The notes: generated by a model not told the origin, from the sequence alone. DNA of 64,000 nucleotides from Candidatus Eiseniibacteriota bacterium (GCA_903844735.1 CAIMUX010000051.1:1-64000), one strand, 5' to 3'. Counted from the first letter of the stretch, positions 48,996 to 59,715 are shown. Program-made: numbers and translations.

Positions 48996-49922
48996 CTAGG
49001 GAAGCCAGTAGCGCGCGAGGTAAGAGACCGCAAAACCGACCTGCGCGGCGAACATCATCTTGTACATGTGGCTCCAGGATGGGTGGTTCTCCGTCCGGGC
49101 CAGTTCGTCGGGATCCTTCAGGATGAGCGACACGGTGTAAATTCCCCAAAGCGCGAGGCCGAATCCGAGCGGGTAGAGGAAGTACGGATGGCCGGTCAAC
49201 CAGCCTTGCCGGGTCCCCAGCGGAATGAGCAGGAACGGCAGCACGAAAAACGGGGCGATCATCCAGGCCGCGCGCCGCGGACCGTATCGGACCGGCAGCG
49301 TGATGCAGCCGTCGGCGGCGTCTCCTTTCATGTCGGCGAAGTCCTTGGTCGTGGAGGCGCCGAGCAGGAATGTTCCGAAGACCAGGCCGATGAACCAGGG
49401 TTCGCGGTCCCCGAGAATCGGGCGGACAGCGGACCAACCGGCCACCTTGAGCAGTACCCCCCGGGGCACGGCGATGGTGAAATTGGCCAGGGCACCGAAG
49501 CGCTTTGTTCGCAACGGCGGCACCGAATAGGCGACGGTGAGCACGGCGGCGGCCGCCGCTAGGACGAAGCATTGCAGGTTGACTGCCGCCGCCAGGGCCA
49601 TGGCGACGACGTAGAGGACGAGTGTCACCAGGTTCGCCTCGGGGATGCTCAGTCGTCCTGATGGGATCGGCCGTTTCGGCTTGTTCACCCGGTCGATGGC
49701 CAGATCGTAGACCTGGTTGATCCCGTTGCTGGCCCCGTTGAGGACCGCGGCCATCAGCGTGCCGAGCGCGATCTTAAGGAGGAGCGGCGCGGAGATGTGC
49801 AGCGGGTCGTGGCGGGCGCCGAGCGCTGTGATGGCGCCGGAGAGAATGCCGAGAGCCGGGGCGATGAGAGTGAACGGGCGCGCGAACTCCCAATAGAGGC
49901 TCAGCTTGTCGGCGATGCGCAT
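48996..49922 (-). CDS. UbiA-family membrane prenyltransferase
   Basis: A 308-residue inner-membrane prenyltransferase with about eight helices. The first Asp-rich motif is N-Q-V-Y-D-L-A-I-D-R-V-N-K-P-K-R-P-I and the second D-F-A-D-M-K-G-D; both bind the Mg-pyrophosphate of the prenyl donor. The sequence is closest in feel to the geranylgeranylglycerol-phosphate and chlorophyll-synthase branch rather than UbiA/MenA proper, but the acceptor cannot be fixed. GGGGAAGGG five bases before the ATG sets the start. The stop almost meets that of the PpiC gene, so the two converge. Confidence 0.9.
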   Translation of the reverse strand: MRIADKLSLYWEFARPFTLIAPALGILSGAITALGARHDPLHISAPLLLKIALGTLMAAVLNGASNGINQVYDLAIDRVNKPKRPIPSGRLSIPEANLVTLVLYVVAMALAAAVNLQCFVLAAAAAVLTVAYSVPPLRTKRFGALANFTIAVPRGVLLKVAGWSAVRPILGDREPWFIGLVFGTFLLGASTTKDFADMKGDAADGCITLPVRYGPRRAAWMIAPFFVLPFLLIPLGTRQGWLTGHPYFLYPLGFGLALWGIYTVSLILKDPDELARTENHPSWSHMYKMMFAAQVGFAVSYLARYWLP

Positions 49923-50286
49923 GACTACCCTTCCCCGCTTTGGCCCCCGGGCCGCCGCACCCCGCGCAACGAGACCCCCGCGTAGCGAACAACATCCGTC
50001 ACGGTACCACGCGCCGTTCAAACCGGTCAAAGGCGGCTTGAAGCCTGTCGTATTCGGTCCCTGCTCTGAATCTCAGTGGGAGCCTGCCCCGATCTCCGAG
50101 GCCGTTCGCGCGGCCGGCGGCTCGGGCGGCAGCGGCTTCGTAGCGTTCCTTGACACCCGTTCCGGTGCGCCGTCATCCTGAATCCCGGGGACGCGGCCGA
50201 CGGATCGGGGTGCGCGCCGTGCTCAGCCCGATGGGAGCCACGGCGGTGGGAGAACCTGTTCACGTCGAGCGCCCATGGAGGACCCT
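49923..50286. other. divergent intergenic region, about 360 bp
   Basis: Only arginine-rich shadow frames occur here. A candidate minus-strand promoter for the prenyltransferase is listed separately. Nothing else structured was seen before the GGAGG of the DUF971 gene. Confidence 0.45.
50001..50030 (-). promoter_or_regulatory. candidate promoter of the prenyltransferase gene
   Basis: Read on the minus strand, TTGACC (50030-50025) and TACCGT (50006-50001) are 18 bases apart, about 80 bases before the start codon. The -10 box is a poor match. Confidence 0.3.
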
Positions 50287-50691
50287 GTGAACAACCGTCC
50301 CGACAAGGATGCCCCTCCGCGGAACGCGATCCTTCATCGCGTGGAGGGTGACGGCGTCCTCTGGATCGACTGGGACGACGGGCACCAGACTTCCATCGAA
50401 CCACGCCGACTGCGTTGTGGATGCCCCTGTGCCCAGTGCCGTGAGGAGCGCGAGGCCGCAGTAATCGGTCGGCTTGTCGATGGCGGCTTCGTTGGGATGG
50501 AGGATGCCACGGAACCGGAACCGGAACCGCTGCCGGCGGGTTCTATGAGGCTGATCTCCATCGTTCCGGTGGGCCGCTACGGTCTGACCCCAACGTGGGC
50601 AGACGGCCACCGAACCGGGATCTACTCCTGGGACACCCTGCGCGGCCTGTGCGACTGTTATGCCTGCCGCCTTGAGCGGGACGGGAATTGA
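50287..50691 (+). CDS. DUF971 (GBBH-like N-terminal domain) protein
   Basis: A 134-residue protein. The domain resembles the N-terminal zinc-binding domain of gamma-butyrobetaine hydroxylase: L-W-I-D-W-D-D-G-H-Q, L-R-C-G-C-P-C-A-Q-C and, near the end, W-A-D-G-H-R-T-G-I-Y-S-W-D-T-L-R. Clustered cysteines (C-G-C-P-C-x2-C and C-D-C-Y-A-C) are likely metal ligands; more are present than usual. An acidic E-P-E-P-E-P linker separates the halves. In bacteria such stand-alone proteins often lie near Fe-S or Mrp genes, but not here. The GTG at 50287 follows GGAGG by five bases; an ATG four codons earlier overlaps that box and is less likely. Confidence 0.82.
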   Translation: MNNRPDKDAPPRNAILHRVEGDGVLWIDWDDGHQTSIEPRRLRCGCPCAQCREEREAAVIGRLVDGGFVGMEDATEPEPEPLPAGSMRLISIVPVGRYGLTPTWADGHRTGIYSWDTLRGLCDCYACRLERDGN

Positions 50692-50728
50692 CCGGCCGCG
50701 GGCGACCACAGGCGAGGAGGGAGAAACC

Positions 50729-53700
50729 TTGAAGATGCGCGTTCGTTCGATATCGCGGGCCACGGCCCGCGCCCTTTCCTGGGGGGTGCTTCTCTGGGGG
50801 GCGGGGGCGTGCACCGGCGAGGTTCGGGCCGCGGGCGCCGCAGGGACACCCGGCGTGCGGGTCGTGCGCGCCGATGCCGGGAGCGTGCTCGTGGAGGTCA
50901 CCGCTCCCGCGCCGACCGTCGTGTCGGTGGCGGACGGCGAGACATCCTGGTCGGTGGAAGGCTGGTCCGCGACTCAGGAGGAGGGAGCCCCCGAGCTGCC
51001 CGTCACCTGCTTCGACCTGGCGGTGCCTCCCGGCAAGCGGCCGGTGCTTTCGGTTCGGGTGGTCGCGTCGCTCCCGTGGCCGGGCGATCCGCCGCAGCCC
51101 GCTCCAGCCCGTGCCATCATCGAAGGAGCGGATGGTCTCCCCATGCAGCAGGAAGTGCGCCGCGCCGACCCCGGCAAGTTCGCCGAGCCGTTCCCGGCTG
51201 TCTGGGCAGCCCTCGGCACGGAGGGTACCCTGCGCTTTTTGCGGGTCGTCCCGGTCACCGTGTTTCCCTATCGCTGGGACCCGACGCTGCGCGCGGTGCT
51301 GGTTGCTTCCCGTCTGGATGTGGAAGTCCGTTTCGAGACCGACCCGGCCGCGGATGTGGGTGGCCTCTTCCCGCGGCGCGCGCGCGAGCGGATTCCAGGC
51401 CTCGACGATCCCGGCTGGGACCGGCTGTATGACCGTGCGGTGCTCAACGCCGAGTCGGCCCGAGCCTGGCGCCGCGCTCCGGCCTTGCGAACCGGAGGGT
51501 CGAGGCCCAAGTCTCTCGCCGCCGCCCCTGAGTTCCGCATCCCCGTGACGAAGAGCGATCTCTACCGGGTGCCCCACGCCTCTCTGGTTGCCGCGGGTTG
51601 GGATCGTACGGCGGTGCCGGTCTCTCGCGTCGCGCTCTTCGAGCGCTTCTTCGACGAGAGGTCCCTCGCCTGGCCCGACAGCGTTGATCGCGCGTTCCGC
51701 GAGCAGCCGGTATCGATCCAGGTGCGCGACCTCGATGGCGATGGCCGGTTCGGGCCGGGCGACGACTTCCTCTTCTTCGGACTCAACGCGTGGGACCGGC
51801 TGCATCCACAGCCGTGCGACAAGCGATACGGGCGCGAGCACGCGTACTTCGTTACCGTGCGCGACGAGGGTGGCGCCCGTTTCGTCGAGGGGCCCTCATT
51901 TCTCGTTCCCCCTCAGAACGACCTGGTGCCGGTGTCGACCTCGGTGGTGACCCGTCGCTACGAGGGTGACGGCGTCTACATGCCGTCTGAGGCCGCCGGG
52001 GACGAGAGCGGCACTCTCTTCCTCGGAGTGACCGGAATTCTCAACGAGCATATGTATTGGGTCGGCGGTGGCGACGGCGACTACCCGGTCGACTTCGACC
52101 TGCCGGGGATTCTCGCCGGGCCCGGGAACCTTCTCCGACTGAGCGCCCCGGTGCAGCGGACCCACCTGACCTTCCCCGCTTCCGTGACGCTGGCCTCGTT
52201 CTCCATCCGTGCCCGGAATAACAGCCGCTTCGTCGATCTGCCGGGCCGGCTCTCGGTGGAGGAGAAGGACCGGCGCGTCTACGAACTCGGCCGCGACGAT
52301 CTCGCCACTTTCACGCTCGCACCCGCCGGCAATACGCTGCGGATGAGGCTGTCCGGCGGAATGGCCGCCCTTGACTGGATGGAATGGACCTGGCGCCGCG
52401 ATCTCATCGCCGTCGATCGTCGACTCTTCTTCCAGACCAACGAATTGGCGGGCCCGCGGGAGTTTCGTCTTCTCGGCTTCTCATCCGCCGACACGACCGC
52501 AGGGTCGCGCCTTGTCATCCTCGACCTTGCAGACTCGGCCCGTACGGCGATCGCGCCCGGACCGCGCCTGCTCACCTGGCGGGCGACCCAGGTCGATTCC
52601 ATCGCACCCGGTTCCGTCGCGCTGCGGGTGCAACTTGACCTCGGCGATCCGCCGCGGCCTCGCACCATTTATATCGTCTCGCCGGCAGCCGCCCCTGTTC
52701 CGACGGGGATCGAACCGGTCTCTCCGGTCGACCCGACCGAACCCGACGGGCCGGACGAAGATCTCGTGATCATCACGCACCCGGATTTCCTTGATCCGGC
52801 GATCGTGCCCGGGGTCGAATCCCTGGCGCAGGCGCGTCGCACCCAGGGGCTGTCGGTGCGCGTGTTCACGACGCGCCAGATCTACGACCGGTTCAACGGC
52901 GGCCGCCCCGGGCCCGTTGCGATCCGCAACTACCTGCGCTATCTCTACCGGGCAAGGGTGGCCCCGCCATCGTTCCTTCTGTTCGTGGGGGATGCCAGCG
53001 ATGATTTCACCGGAGCCACGGCCCTCAGTGCGCCGAACTTCGTGCCGACCCAAACAGTCTTCTCCGACTCGCGGGCTGAGCAGGGGGGGGAGCTGGTCTC
53101 CAGCGACGAGTGGTTCGTCGACAACCTTACCGGCCTCGGCGAGCGGATAGACTTCCACCCTGACATGCACATCGGGCGGATTCCGGCGGGCACGCCGGCT
53201 GAGCTGAAGGTGGTGGTGGAGAAGATTCTCAATTACGGTGTCTTCCGCGACACCGACGCCTGGCGCTCCCGCTCCCTGCTCATCTCGGACGACGAGTTCT
53301 CCACTACTCTCCGCGATACCGAGGTCTATTCGTACCGGGGCGACACCCGCCAGGCAGTGCGGCGAGAGGGTGAGTCGATATTCCGGTGGGCGTCCCGAGA
53401 AACGCGCCGGATTATCCAGGAGGATGCCGGACTCGCCGAGTTCGGTGTCGACACCTTCTTCACCGCTACCTACATGGACACCGTTCCGGGGTTGCAGCGC
53501 TGCCGGGAAGTCGAAGGGACGGGGCCCGGCTGCGTCTTCTATCCCTGTCCGTATGGAGAGGGCGCCCCGAACCACTGCCTCAACACTTCCGGGGCCCCCT
53601 ATGCCGACGCCATTTTCAACAACTGGCGGGAGGACAATTATGAGTATGGCAACACGGTGCTCCCGCCGATCCTGCGCCAGTACCTGAATCGCGGCCACCT

Positions 53701-55150
53701 TCTTACGATCTATCAGGGGCATGCCAACGGGCACCTGATGAGCCACGAATACATCTACCAGGACGCTCCCGGCATTCGTGAGGACACGCCTCTACTCCAG
53801 AACGACGGCCGGCCGTTCTTCTTCATGGGCTTTGGCTGTCACCTTGCCGAGTTCTCCCATCCGGCCGAGGGGGAACCGCGCAGAGGGGACTGTATCTCCG
53901 AGAAGATGCTGCTTGCCGAGCGCGGCCGCGGTGCGGTGGCCGTTCTGGCCTCCACCGCCTACGAGTGGATGAACAAGAGCGCCATCCCCAACCTCGCCAT
54001 CATCCTCTCCATGTTCATCGACCCGCCACGCGACCCCGACACCGGCCGCAGTCGCTGGCTGCTCGGGGAGATCGTGACCGGCGCCAAGTGGCATATGGTG
54101 TCCAACGCGCCGTACATGGTCGCCACCTACACGCTCCTCGGCGATCCATCGATGCCGCTGGAGATGGTCCCGCCGCCGCTCTCGATTCTCGTCAACTGCG
54201 ATCCCCATGCCGGCCTGCCGTGTGAGCCGTGGACGGAGGGAATGACGCTTGAGGCTGAGGCGCAGAGCGACACAGCGCGGATTCGGGTCCTGCTGCGGGA
54301 CGGGCAGAGCCTATCCGGGCGGGTCACCCTGAGTGACTCCACCGGGATCATCGATCCGTCGGCCTATCGACTGGACCCGGATCCCGACCATCCCGGCGAC
54401 GACCGGCGGCTCGAACTGGCGTATGACCCGGTTCTGGCCCCGCCGGCGAGGGACTACGACATAGAGATCGAGGTGAAAGACGTGGCCGGCCTCGTCCCGG
54501 CCCGACGGGCGCTCCTGCCTGTACGGCTCACGGCCGAGTTCTTCACCATCCGGGACGGGGCGCCGGCCTCGATCGGGGAGCGTGATGTTCTCGAGCCGGG
54601 CGACTCGGTACTTGTGAGCTTCACGAGCCCGGTGGGCGTCGACGCTGAGGCCACCGAGCTCTGGCTTGACGACCGGCCTCTGCCGGCCGACGGTCGGCCG
54701 CTGCTGCCAGGCCTGCGACGTGGGGAGTTGCGTGCGGCACTGCCGAACCTTACCGGTCAGCAGCACCGGCTGCGTTTCCGGACATCCGCTCCGGGTGGGG
54801 ATGTCGTCGAGCGGGCGGCCGTCTTCCAGGGGCCGGGGGCGGGCGAAATCCTCCTTCTCTACAACTTCCCCAACCCGTTCGAGGATGGGACGGATTTCTG
54901 CTACCAGTTGAGCAGGACCTGCGTTTCCGCGAAGGTGACGGTCTTCACACTTTCCGGACGCCGAATCTGGAGCTGGGAGGGGTCGGCCCCGGCCGAACGC
55001 ACCCTTGAGAAGCACAACGCGATCCACTGGGACGGGCGTGATGCCGACGGCGACGCGGTGGCCAACGGAGTCTATTTGTACAAACTCGAAGTTGGCACCA
55101 CTGATGGCCGCACGCTTTCGCGGGTGGAACGCGCGGCCCGGATCCGCTGA
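50729..55150 (+). CDS. giant secreted C25 (gingipain/PorU-like) cysteine peptidase with FlgD-like tail
   Basis: A protein of about 1473 residues. A signal peptide (A-L-S-W-G-V-L-L-W-G-A-G-A) is followed by beta-rich domains typical of PorU and gingipain N-termini: F-R-I-P-V-T-K-S-D-L-Y-R-V, then D-L-D-G-D-G-R-F-G-P-G-D-D-F-L-F-F-G. The C25 peptidase domain (about 675-1150) has I-Y-Q-G-H-A-N-G-H (His998) and F-F-M-G-F-G-C-H-L-A (Cys1037) as the likely His-Cys pair. Ig-like domains follow, and the end is a FlgD module: N-F-P-N-P-F-E-D-G, V-T-V-F-T-L-S-G-R-R-I, W-D-G-R-D-A-D-G-D-A-V-A-N-G-V-Y. In type IX secretion, PorU cleaves such C-terminal domains and attaches the cargo. The TTG start eight bases after AGGAGG is preferred; an ATG two codons on is possible. 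Confidence 0.88.
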   Translation: MKMRVRSISRATARALSWGVLLWGAGACTGEVRAAGAAGTPGVRVVRADAGSVLVEVTAPAPTVVSVADGETSWSVEGWSATQEEGAPELPVTCFDLAVPPGKRPVLSVRVVASLPWPGDPPQPAPARAIIEGADGLPMQQEVRRADPGKFAEPFPAVWAALGTEGTLRFLRVVPVTVFPYRWDPTLRAVLVASRLDVEVRFETDPAADVGGLFPRRARERIPGLDDPGWDRLYDRAVLNAESARAWRRAPALRTGGSRPKSLAAAPEFRIPVTKSDLYRVPHASLVAAGWDRTAVPVSRVALFERFFDERSLAWPDSVDRAFREQPVSIQVRDLDGDGRFGPGDDFLFFGLNAWDRLHPQPCDKRYGREHAYFVTVRDEGGARFVEGPSFLVPPQNDLVPVSTSVVTRRYEGDGVYMPSEAAGDESGTLFLGVTGILNEHMYWVGGGDGDYPVDFDLPGILAGPGNLLRLSAPVQRTHLTFPASVTLASFSIRARNNSRFVDLPGRLSVEEKDRRVYELGRDDLATFTLAPAGNTLRMRLSGGMAALDWMEWTWRRDLIAVDRRLFFQTNELAGPREFRLLGFSSADTTAGSRLVILDLADSARTAIAPGPRLLTWRATQVDSIAPGSVALRVQLDLGDPPRPRTIYIVSPAAAPVPTGIEPVSPVDPTEPDGPDEDLVIITHPDFLDPAIVPGVESLAQARRTQGLSVRVFTTRQIYDRFNGGRPGPVAIRNYLRYLYRARVAPPSFLLFVGDASDDFTGATALSAPNFVPTQTVFSDSRAEQGGELVSSDEWFVDNLTGLGERIDFHPDMHIGRIPAGTPAELKVVVEKILNYGVFRDTDAWRSRSLLISDDEFSTTLRDTEVYSYRGDTRQAVRREGESIFRWASRETRRIIQEDAGLAEFGVDTFFTATYMDTVPGLQRCREVEGTGPGCVFYPCPYGEGAPNHCLNTSGAPYADAIFNNWREDNYEYGNTVLPPILRQYLNRGHLLTIYQGHANGHLMSHEYIYQDAPGIREDTPLLQNDGRPFFFMGFGCHLAEFSHPAEGEPRRGDCISEKMLLAERGRGAVAVLASTAYEWMNKSAIPNLAIILSMFIDPPRDPDTGRSRWLLGEIVTGAKWHMVSNAPYMVATYTLLGDPSMPLEMVPPPLSILVNCDPHAGLPCEPWTEGMTLEAEAQSDTARIRVLLRDGQSLSGRVTLSDSTGIIDPSAYRLDPDPDHPGDDRRLELAYDPVLAPPARDYDIEIEVKDVAGLVPARRALLPVRLTAEFFTIRDGAPASIGERDVLEPGDSVLVSFTSPVGVDAEATELWLDDRPLPADGRPLLPGLRRGELRAALPNLTGQQHRLRFRTSAPGGDVVERAAVFQGPGAGEILLLYNFPNPFEDGTDFCYQLSRTCVSAKVTVFTLSGRRIWSWEGSAPAERTLEKHNAIHWDGRDADGDAVANGVYLYKLEVGTTDGRTLSRVERAARIR

Positions 55151-55238
55151 GGTCGCCGGTGGCCCTCCAGGCCGGCCGACAGGACACGACCCGATTCGAT
55201 TCGACCCCGAACCATGAGACACGGAGGACAGATCGCGG

Positions 55239-57845
55239 ATGAATCCTGAACGTTTCACGGTCAAGACCGGTACGGCGGTGCAGGCGGCCCAACGCGCGGC
55301 CCGCGAGTCCGGGCATCCACAGTTGACCAACCTGCACCTGCTGACAGCACTCCTGGAACAGCGCGACGGCACCACGCTGCCGCTGCTCGCCAAGCTGGGC
55401 GTTCCAGTCGAGTCCATCCTCGATTCCGTGAACCGCGAGTTGGATCGCCTCCCCCGGGTTCATGGGGAGGTGCAGCTCACGGCCGCTCCCGAGGTGTCGC
55501 GCCTTTTCGACGCGGCCGAACGCGAGATGGAGCGGCTGAAGGACGAGTACCTTTCCACCGAGCACCTGCTCCTCGCACTCGCCGCCGGCGACAATCTCGG
55601 CCCGGCGGCGCGATCGCTCCGCGAAGCGGGAGCGAACCGGGAGTCGCTCTACCGCGCGCTCGAGGAAGTTCGTGGCGGCGCGCGGGTGACCGACCCGGAA
55701 CCGGAGGACAAGTACCAGGTCCTGAAGAAGTACTGCCGTGATCTGACCGAGGCTGCGCGCAAAGGGGGGCTCGACCCCGTCGTCGGCCGGGACCGGGAGA
55801 TTCGCCGTGTGACCCAGGTTCTCTCTCGCCGACGCAAGAACAACCCGGTCTTGATCGGTGAGCCGGGCGTCGGTAAAACCGCGGTCGTGGAGGGGCTGGC
55901 CCGCCGGATCGTCGCCGGTGATGTCCCCGAGGGGATGAGGGAGAAGAAACTTCTGGCTCTCGATCTCGGCGCGCTGGTCGCGGGAACGAAGTTCCGCGGT
56001 GAGTTCGAGGAGCGGCTGAAGGCGCTGCTGCGCGAGGTGACCGCCTCGGAGGGAGAGGTCATCCTCTTCATCGACGAATTGCATACGCTGGTGGGAGCCG
56101 GCGGGGCCGAGGGGGCGGTGGACGCCTCCAACATGCTGAAGCCGGCGCTGGCCCGTGGCGAGTTGCGCTGCGTCGGCGCCACCACCCTCGACGAGTACCG
56201 CAAGCACATTGAGAAAGACGCAGCCCTCGAACGCCGCTTCCAGCCGGTGCTGGTGAGCGAGCCGTCGGTGAACGACACCATAGCCATCCTGCGGGGCCTC
56301 AAGGAGAGCTACGAGGTTCACCACGGCGTGAAGATCCAGGATCGGGCGCTCGTGGCGGCGGCGCGTCTCTCCGCCCGTTACATCTCCGACCGTTTCCTGC
56401 CTGACAAGGCGATTGACCTGGTGGATGAGGCCGCGTCGTCACTGCGCATGGAGATGGACTCCATGCCAGTGGAGGTGGAGACGGTGCAACGCCGCCTCAC
56501 CTCGCTGGAGGTGGAGCGCGCGGCGCTGAAGGCGGATGGCGATCCGGCTTCGCGCGAACGCCTGCAGACGGTGGAACGTGAGATCGCGGAGGCGACCGTT
56601 GAGAAGAATCGTCTGGTCATGCATTGGCAGCGCGAGAAAGAGTTGGTAGGAAGGATCCGCGAGACGCGCACCCGCATCGAGCAACTGGGCAGGGAGGAGG
56701 CGCTGGCCGAGCGGGAGGGAAACCTCGAGCGCGTGGCGCGTGTCCGCTACGGCGACGGGCCGGCGGCAAGCCGCGAGATGGAGGCTGCCGAGGCCGCACT
56801 GCGCGCCCACCAGGCGACGTTGCGCATGCTCAAAGAGGAGGTCGATGCCGAGGACATCGCCGAGGTTGTCGCACGCTGGACCGGCATCCCGGTGGCGCGC
56901 ATGCTCGAGACCGAGATGGACAAGTTGTTGCGGATGGAGGAGCGGCTCTCGCTGCGGGTAGTCGGGCAGGACGAGGCCAAACATGCGGTGGCTACGGCGG
57001 TGCGACGCGCCCGGGCCGGGCTTTCGCAGGAAGACCGGCCGCTCGGCTCCTTCCTTTTCCTGGGTCCGACCGGCGTGGGAAAGACGGAGCTGGCGCGCGC
57101 CCTTGCCGAGTTTCTCTTCGACGACGAGGGAGCGATGGTCCGGCTCGACATGTCGGAGTACGGCGAGCGGCACGCGGTGGCGCGGCTCATCGGCGCCCCC
57201 CCGGGCTATGTCGGCTACGAGGAGGGTGGAGCGCTCACCGAGGCTGTGCGGCGCAAGCCCTACTGCGTGGTTCTCCTCGACGAGATCGAAAAGGCCCACG
57301 TGGACATCTCGAACATCTTCCTGCAGATCCTCGACGATGGCCGTCTCACCGACGGCCAGGGACGAACCGTTTCATTCGCCAACGCAGTCATCATCATGAC
57401 CAGCAACCTTGGTACGGAGACCATCGGCCGCGTGGAGGGCGATCCGAGTCCCGCGCTGCGTGCCGAGGTGCAGCGGATCCTGCGCGCGCACTTTCGGCCG
57501 GAGTTCTTGAACCGCCTCGACGAGGTGGTGATCTTCACTTCCCTTTCGCGGGAGCAATTGCGGCACATCGTTGATCTGCAACTCGACGCGCTCGACCGCA
57601 CCCTTGCCCCGCGACGAATTCACCTGCGTGCGACCGATGCGGCGAAAGAGAGGCTGCTCGCGGTGGGCTGGGACCCGGAGTATGGGGCCCGACCCTTGCG
57701 CCGCGCGGTGCAGCGCGAGGTGCTAAACCGGCTCGCTTCGATGATTCTCGCGCGCGAGGTGAAGGATGGCGACGGTCTGGTGCTCGATACCGGGCCGGAC
57801 GGCGGGTTGAAGATCCGGGTGGGGGATCGCTCGGCGGAGGGATAG
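55239..57845 (+). CDS. clpB: ClpB disaggregase
   Basis: An 868-residue hexameric AAA+ chaperone that resolubilises aggregates with DnaK. The N-terminal double Clp repeat (residues 1-150) precedes AAA-1 with [15 protein letters not shown] and [16 protein letters not shown] coiled-coil middle domain (about 410-530) is shorter than the E. coli one but present. AAA-2 has G-P-T-G-V-G-K-T and L-L-D-E-I-E-K-A-H. Pore loops Y-V-G-Y-E (AAA-2) and K-F-R-G-E-F (AAA-1) are intact. There is no C-terminal P-element for ClpP, so it is ClpB rather than ClpA/C. GGAGG is 11 bases before the ATG. No heat-shock operator was found. Confidence 0.96.
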   Translation: MNPERFTVKTGTAVQAAQRAARESGHPQLTNLHLLTALLEQRDGTTLPLLAKLGVPVESILDSVNRELDRLPRVHGEVQLTAAPEVSRLFDAAEREMERLKDEYLSTEHLLLALAAGDNLGPAARSLREAGANRESLYRALEEVRGGARVTDPEPEDKYQVLKKYCRDLTEAARKGGLDPVVGRDREIRRVTQVLSRRRKNNPVLIGEPGVGKTAVVEGLARRIVAGDVPEGMREKKLLALDLGALVAGTKFRGEFEERLKALLREVTASEGEVILFIDELHTLVGAGGAEGAVDASNMLKPALARGELRCVGATTLDEYRKHIEKDAALERRFQPVLVSEPSVNDTIAILRGLKESYEVHHGVKIQDRALVAAARLSARYISDRFLPDKAIDLVDEAASSLRMEMDSMPVEVETVQRRLTSLEVERAALKADGDPASRERLQTVEREIAEATVEKNRLVMHWQREKELVGRIRETRTRIEQLGREEALAEREGNLERVARVRYGDGPAASREMEAAEAALRAHQATLRMLKEEVDAEDIAEVVARWTGIPVARMLETEMDKLLRMEERLSLRVVGQDEAKHAVATAVRRARAGLSQEDRPLGSFLFLGPTGVGKTELARALAEFLFDDEGAMVRLDMSEYGERHAVARLIGAPPGYVGYEEGGALTEAVRRKPYCVVLLDEIEKAHVDISNIFLQILDDGRLTDGQGRTVSFANAVIIMTSNLGTETIGRVEGDPSPALRAEVQRILRAHFRPEFLNRLDEVVIFTSLSREQLRHIVDLQLDALDRTLAPRRIHLRATDAAKERLLAVGWDPEYGARPLRRAVQREVLNRLASMILAREVKDGDGLVLDTGPDGGLKIRVGDRSAEG

Positions 57846-58063
57846 AGCGATGGAGCTGCTCACGGAGCCACAGGCCAGAAGCCAGGACCGGCGTTCACAA
57901 TTCCAGACGGATCCTGGGCTCGTGGTCTGCCCTCCCGAGGCCTGGAGTCCGAATCTCAGCTTGAAATGGGTCGGCAACCTGTGGGAGGCCTGTACGCGGA
58001 CCCCCTTCCGACTTCTGAATTCTGACTTCTGTCTGCTTGAGCGACAGCGATAGCGAAGACCTC

Positions 58064-59359
58064 TCAGTCGTCTCCGGCGAACCGGACCTGGTTCTTCCCT
58101 CGCGCCTTGGCCTCGAGCAGAAGCCGGTTCGCACTGTTCCAGAGATCGCGTACTGTGCGGCCGCCGGAGGGATAGAGTACGGCACCGACGGAGACCGTCA
58201 CTCGTTCGGCCACGGTCTTCCCGTCGAGGCTGCGCATGGTCAGGGGCTCGGCGGCCACCTCGGAGCGAAGACGCTCGGAAATGAGGCGCGCTTCCTCCAG
58301 TGGCACCGGGGGCGACAAGATCGCCGCGAACTCCTCGCCACCGTAGCGGGCGAGCGTGTCGGTGTTGCGCAGCGCCGACTTGAGCACGCAGGCGACGGTG
58401 GCCAGTACCCGGTCACCTCCTTCGTAGCCGTAACGGGTGTTGAACGACTTGAAGTCGTCGATGTCGACGATGACAAGCGCCAGCGACTGCCCGCGCCGAT
58501 CGGCGACGGAGATCTCTCGTTCCAACTGCTCCTCGAAGTAGGATCGATTGTACACCCCGGTCAGGAAGTCGTAGAAGATCAACCCCTGGAGCCGGATGCT
58601 GGCGGAGATGAGCATCTGGAAGTGCTGGGCCACGAGGTGAGCCACGGCCAACCGTTCGCGGGTGAAATGTTCGCGGTCCGGATGGCGCTGAACCAGCAAC
58701 CCGCGCCAGCCGGTCCCCTCGTCTCCGAGTCCTTCGAGTAGGCAAGATCCGTCCTTTCCGAGGTCGGGAAAGAGGATGAGCCTGTCGCGCTGGCGGGCCA
58801 AGGGCTCCTGGTCGGCGAACGAGACCGGGAGGCCGTCGCGTGGGGGGGGCGTGGGCCAGTCCTCACCCGGCGGCATCTCCAGCGGGCGAAACGAGACGCT
58901 CGCCGAGGGCACCAGGTCCTGCAGCGTCGTTTCCATCCGCTGCACGAGGTCGCGCGGTGTGAGCACGCGGTCATGGGAGACGAGACTCCCCTCAATGGCG
59001 AGCAAACTTTGGACCTCGTGGTAGCGGAACCCGGTCTTCGACGAAGGGTCCAGCGGAAGCGCCACCGTACGGGCCTCGGGAACACGCGGTTGAAGCGACA
59101 GTCGGAGGCGGGCTCGGAGTTGCCGCTCAGGATCCCGCAACTGCAGCCACTCGTGGCCATCCTCGCGGGTTCGCTCTATCACGACCAGCTTTCCCCGTTT
59201 CACGAGCGACTCCACGAGACCTCGCGTGGCCTGCTCCATCTCTCCGGGGTGACCATCCCGCAGGATGCACTCGAGCATGGCCTGCTCCTCCCAGGTAAGA
59301 GGAGCGGTCGCCACGACCTTCCGCAGGAAATCCTGATAGCTGATCGGGATGCGCTTCAA
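58064..59359 (-). CDS. GAF-GGDEF diguanylate cyclase
   Basis: A 431-residue cytosolic enzyme making c-di-GMP from two GTP. The N-terminal 110 residues are helical and of unknown fold; residues about 115-255 look like a GAF sensor. The GGDEF domain starts D-F-L-T-G-V-Y-N-R-S-Y-F, has D-I-D-D-F-K-S-F-N and the active site R-Y-G-G-E-E-F. The inhibitory I-site R-N-T-D lies five residues before it, so product inhibition is expected. No EAL domain or membrane helix is present. A Glu in place of Asp (GGEEF) is common and active. It is convergent with clpB. Confidence 0.94.
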   Translation of the reverse strand: MKRIPISYQDFLRKVVATAPLTWEEQAMLECILRDGHPGEMEQATRGLVESLVKRGKLVVIERTREDGHEWLQLRDPERQLRARLRLSLQPRVPEARTVALPLDPSSKTGFRYHEVQSLLAIEGSLVSHDRVLTPRDLVQRMETTLQDLVPSASVSFRPLEMPPGEDWPTPPPRDGLPVSFADQEPLARQRDRLILFPDLGKDGSCLLEGLGDEGTGWRGLLVQRHPDREHFTRERLAVAHLVAQHFQMLISASIRLQGLIFYDFLTGVYNRSYFEEQLEREISVADRRGQSLALVIVDIDDFKSFNTRYGYEGGDRVLATVACVLKSALRNTDTLARYGGEEFAAILSPPVPLEEARLISERLRSEVAAEPLTMRSLDGKTVAERVTVSVGAVLYPSGGRTVRDLWNSANRLLLEAKARGKNQVRFAGDD

Positions 59360-59715
59360 GATACCGATCCCCCGCGGGCGGTGCTGTCAGCCCTGTCGGA
59401 AGCGCCCTGGTGCTCTCCGGTTTCTCCGGAAATTTTCGCTGTGGAACGAGCATAGCATGGTAGCTCGTCCAGGCTCAAGGCCTTGCCGCGTGACGGCAAA
59501 GGTGCTCCCATCGTAACTGTCACCGCTGAGATATGAAGATACACGATGCACATTGTCCGTGTCCATGGCTCAGTGAGATCGAAATGGGCCTCTACTCCGA
59601 ATCTCAAGGACCGATGCGACGGTTGACAAGGTTGACGGGTCGATAATAGACTATGACCAGGGTAGGGATTGCTCAAGCTGGATCGGGGGGAGCCCCGTCG
59701 GCTGGAGGTCATGTC
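59360..59715. other. intergenic region, about 355 bp
   Basis: Separates the leftward diguanylate cyclase from a rightward small secreted gene. It is less GC-rich than its surroundings and holds a good promoter candidate at 59623-59652. No further structure was recognised. Confidence 0.5.
59623..59652 (+). promoter_or_regulatory. candidate sigma70 promoter
   Basis: A perfect TTGACA (59623-59628) is followed after 18 bases by TAGACT (59647-59652); TAATAG overlaps it at 15 bases. It lies about 65 bases before the ATG at 59716. Confidence 0.5.
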
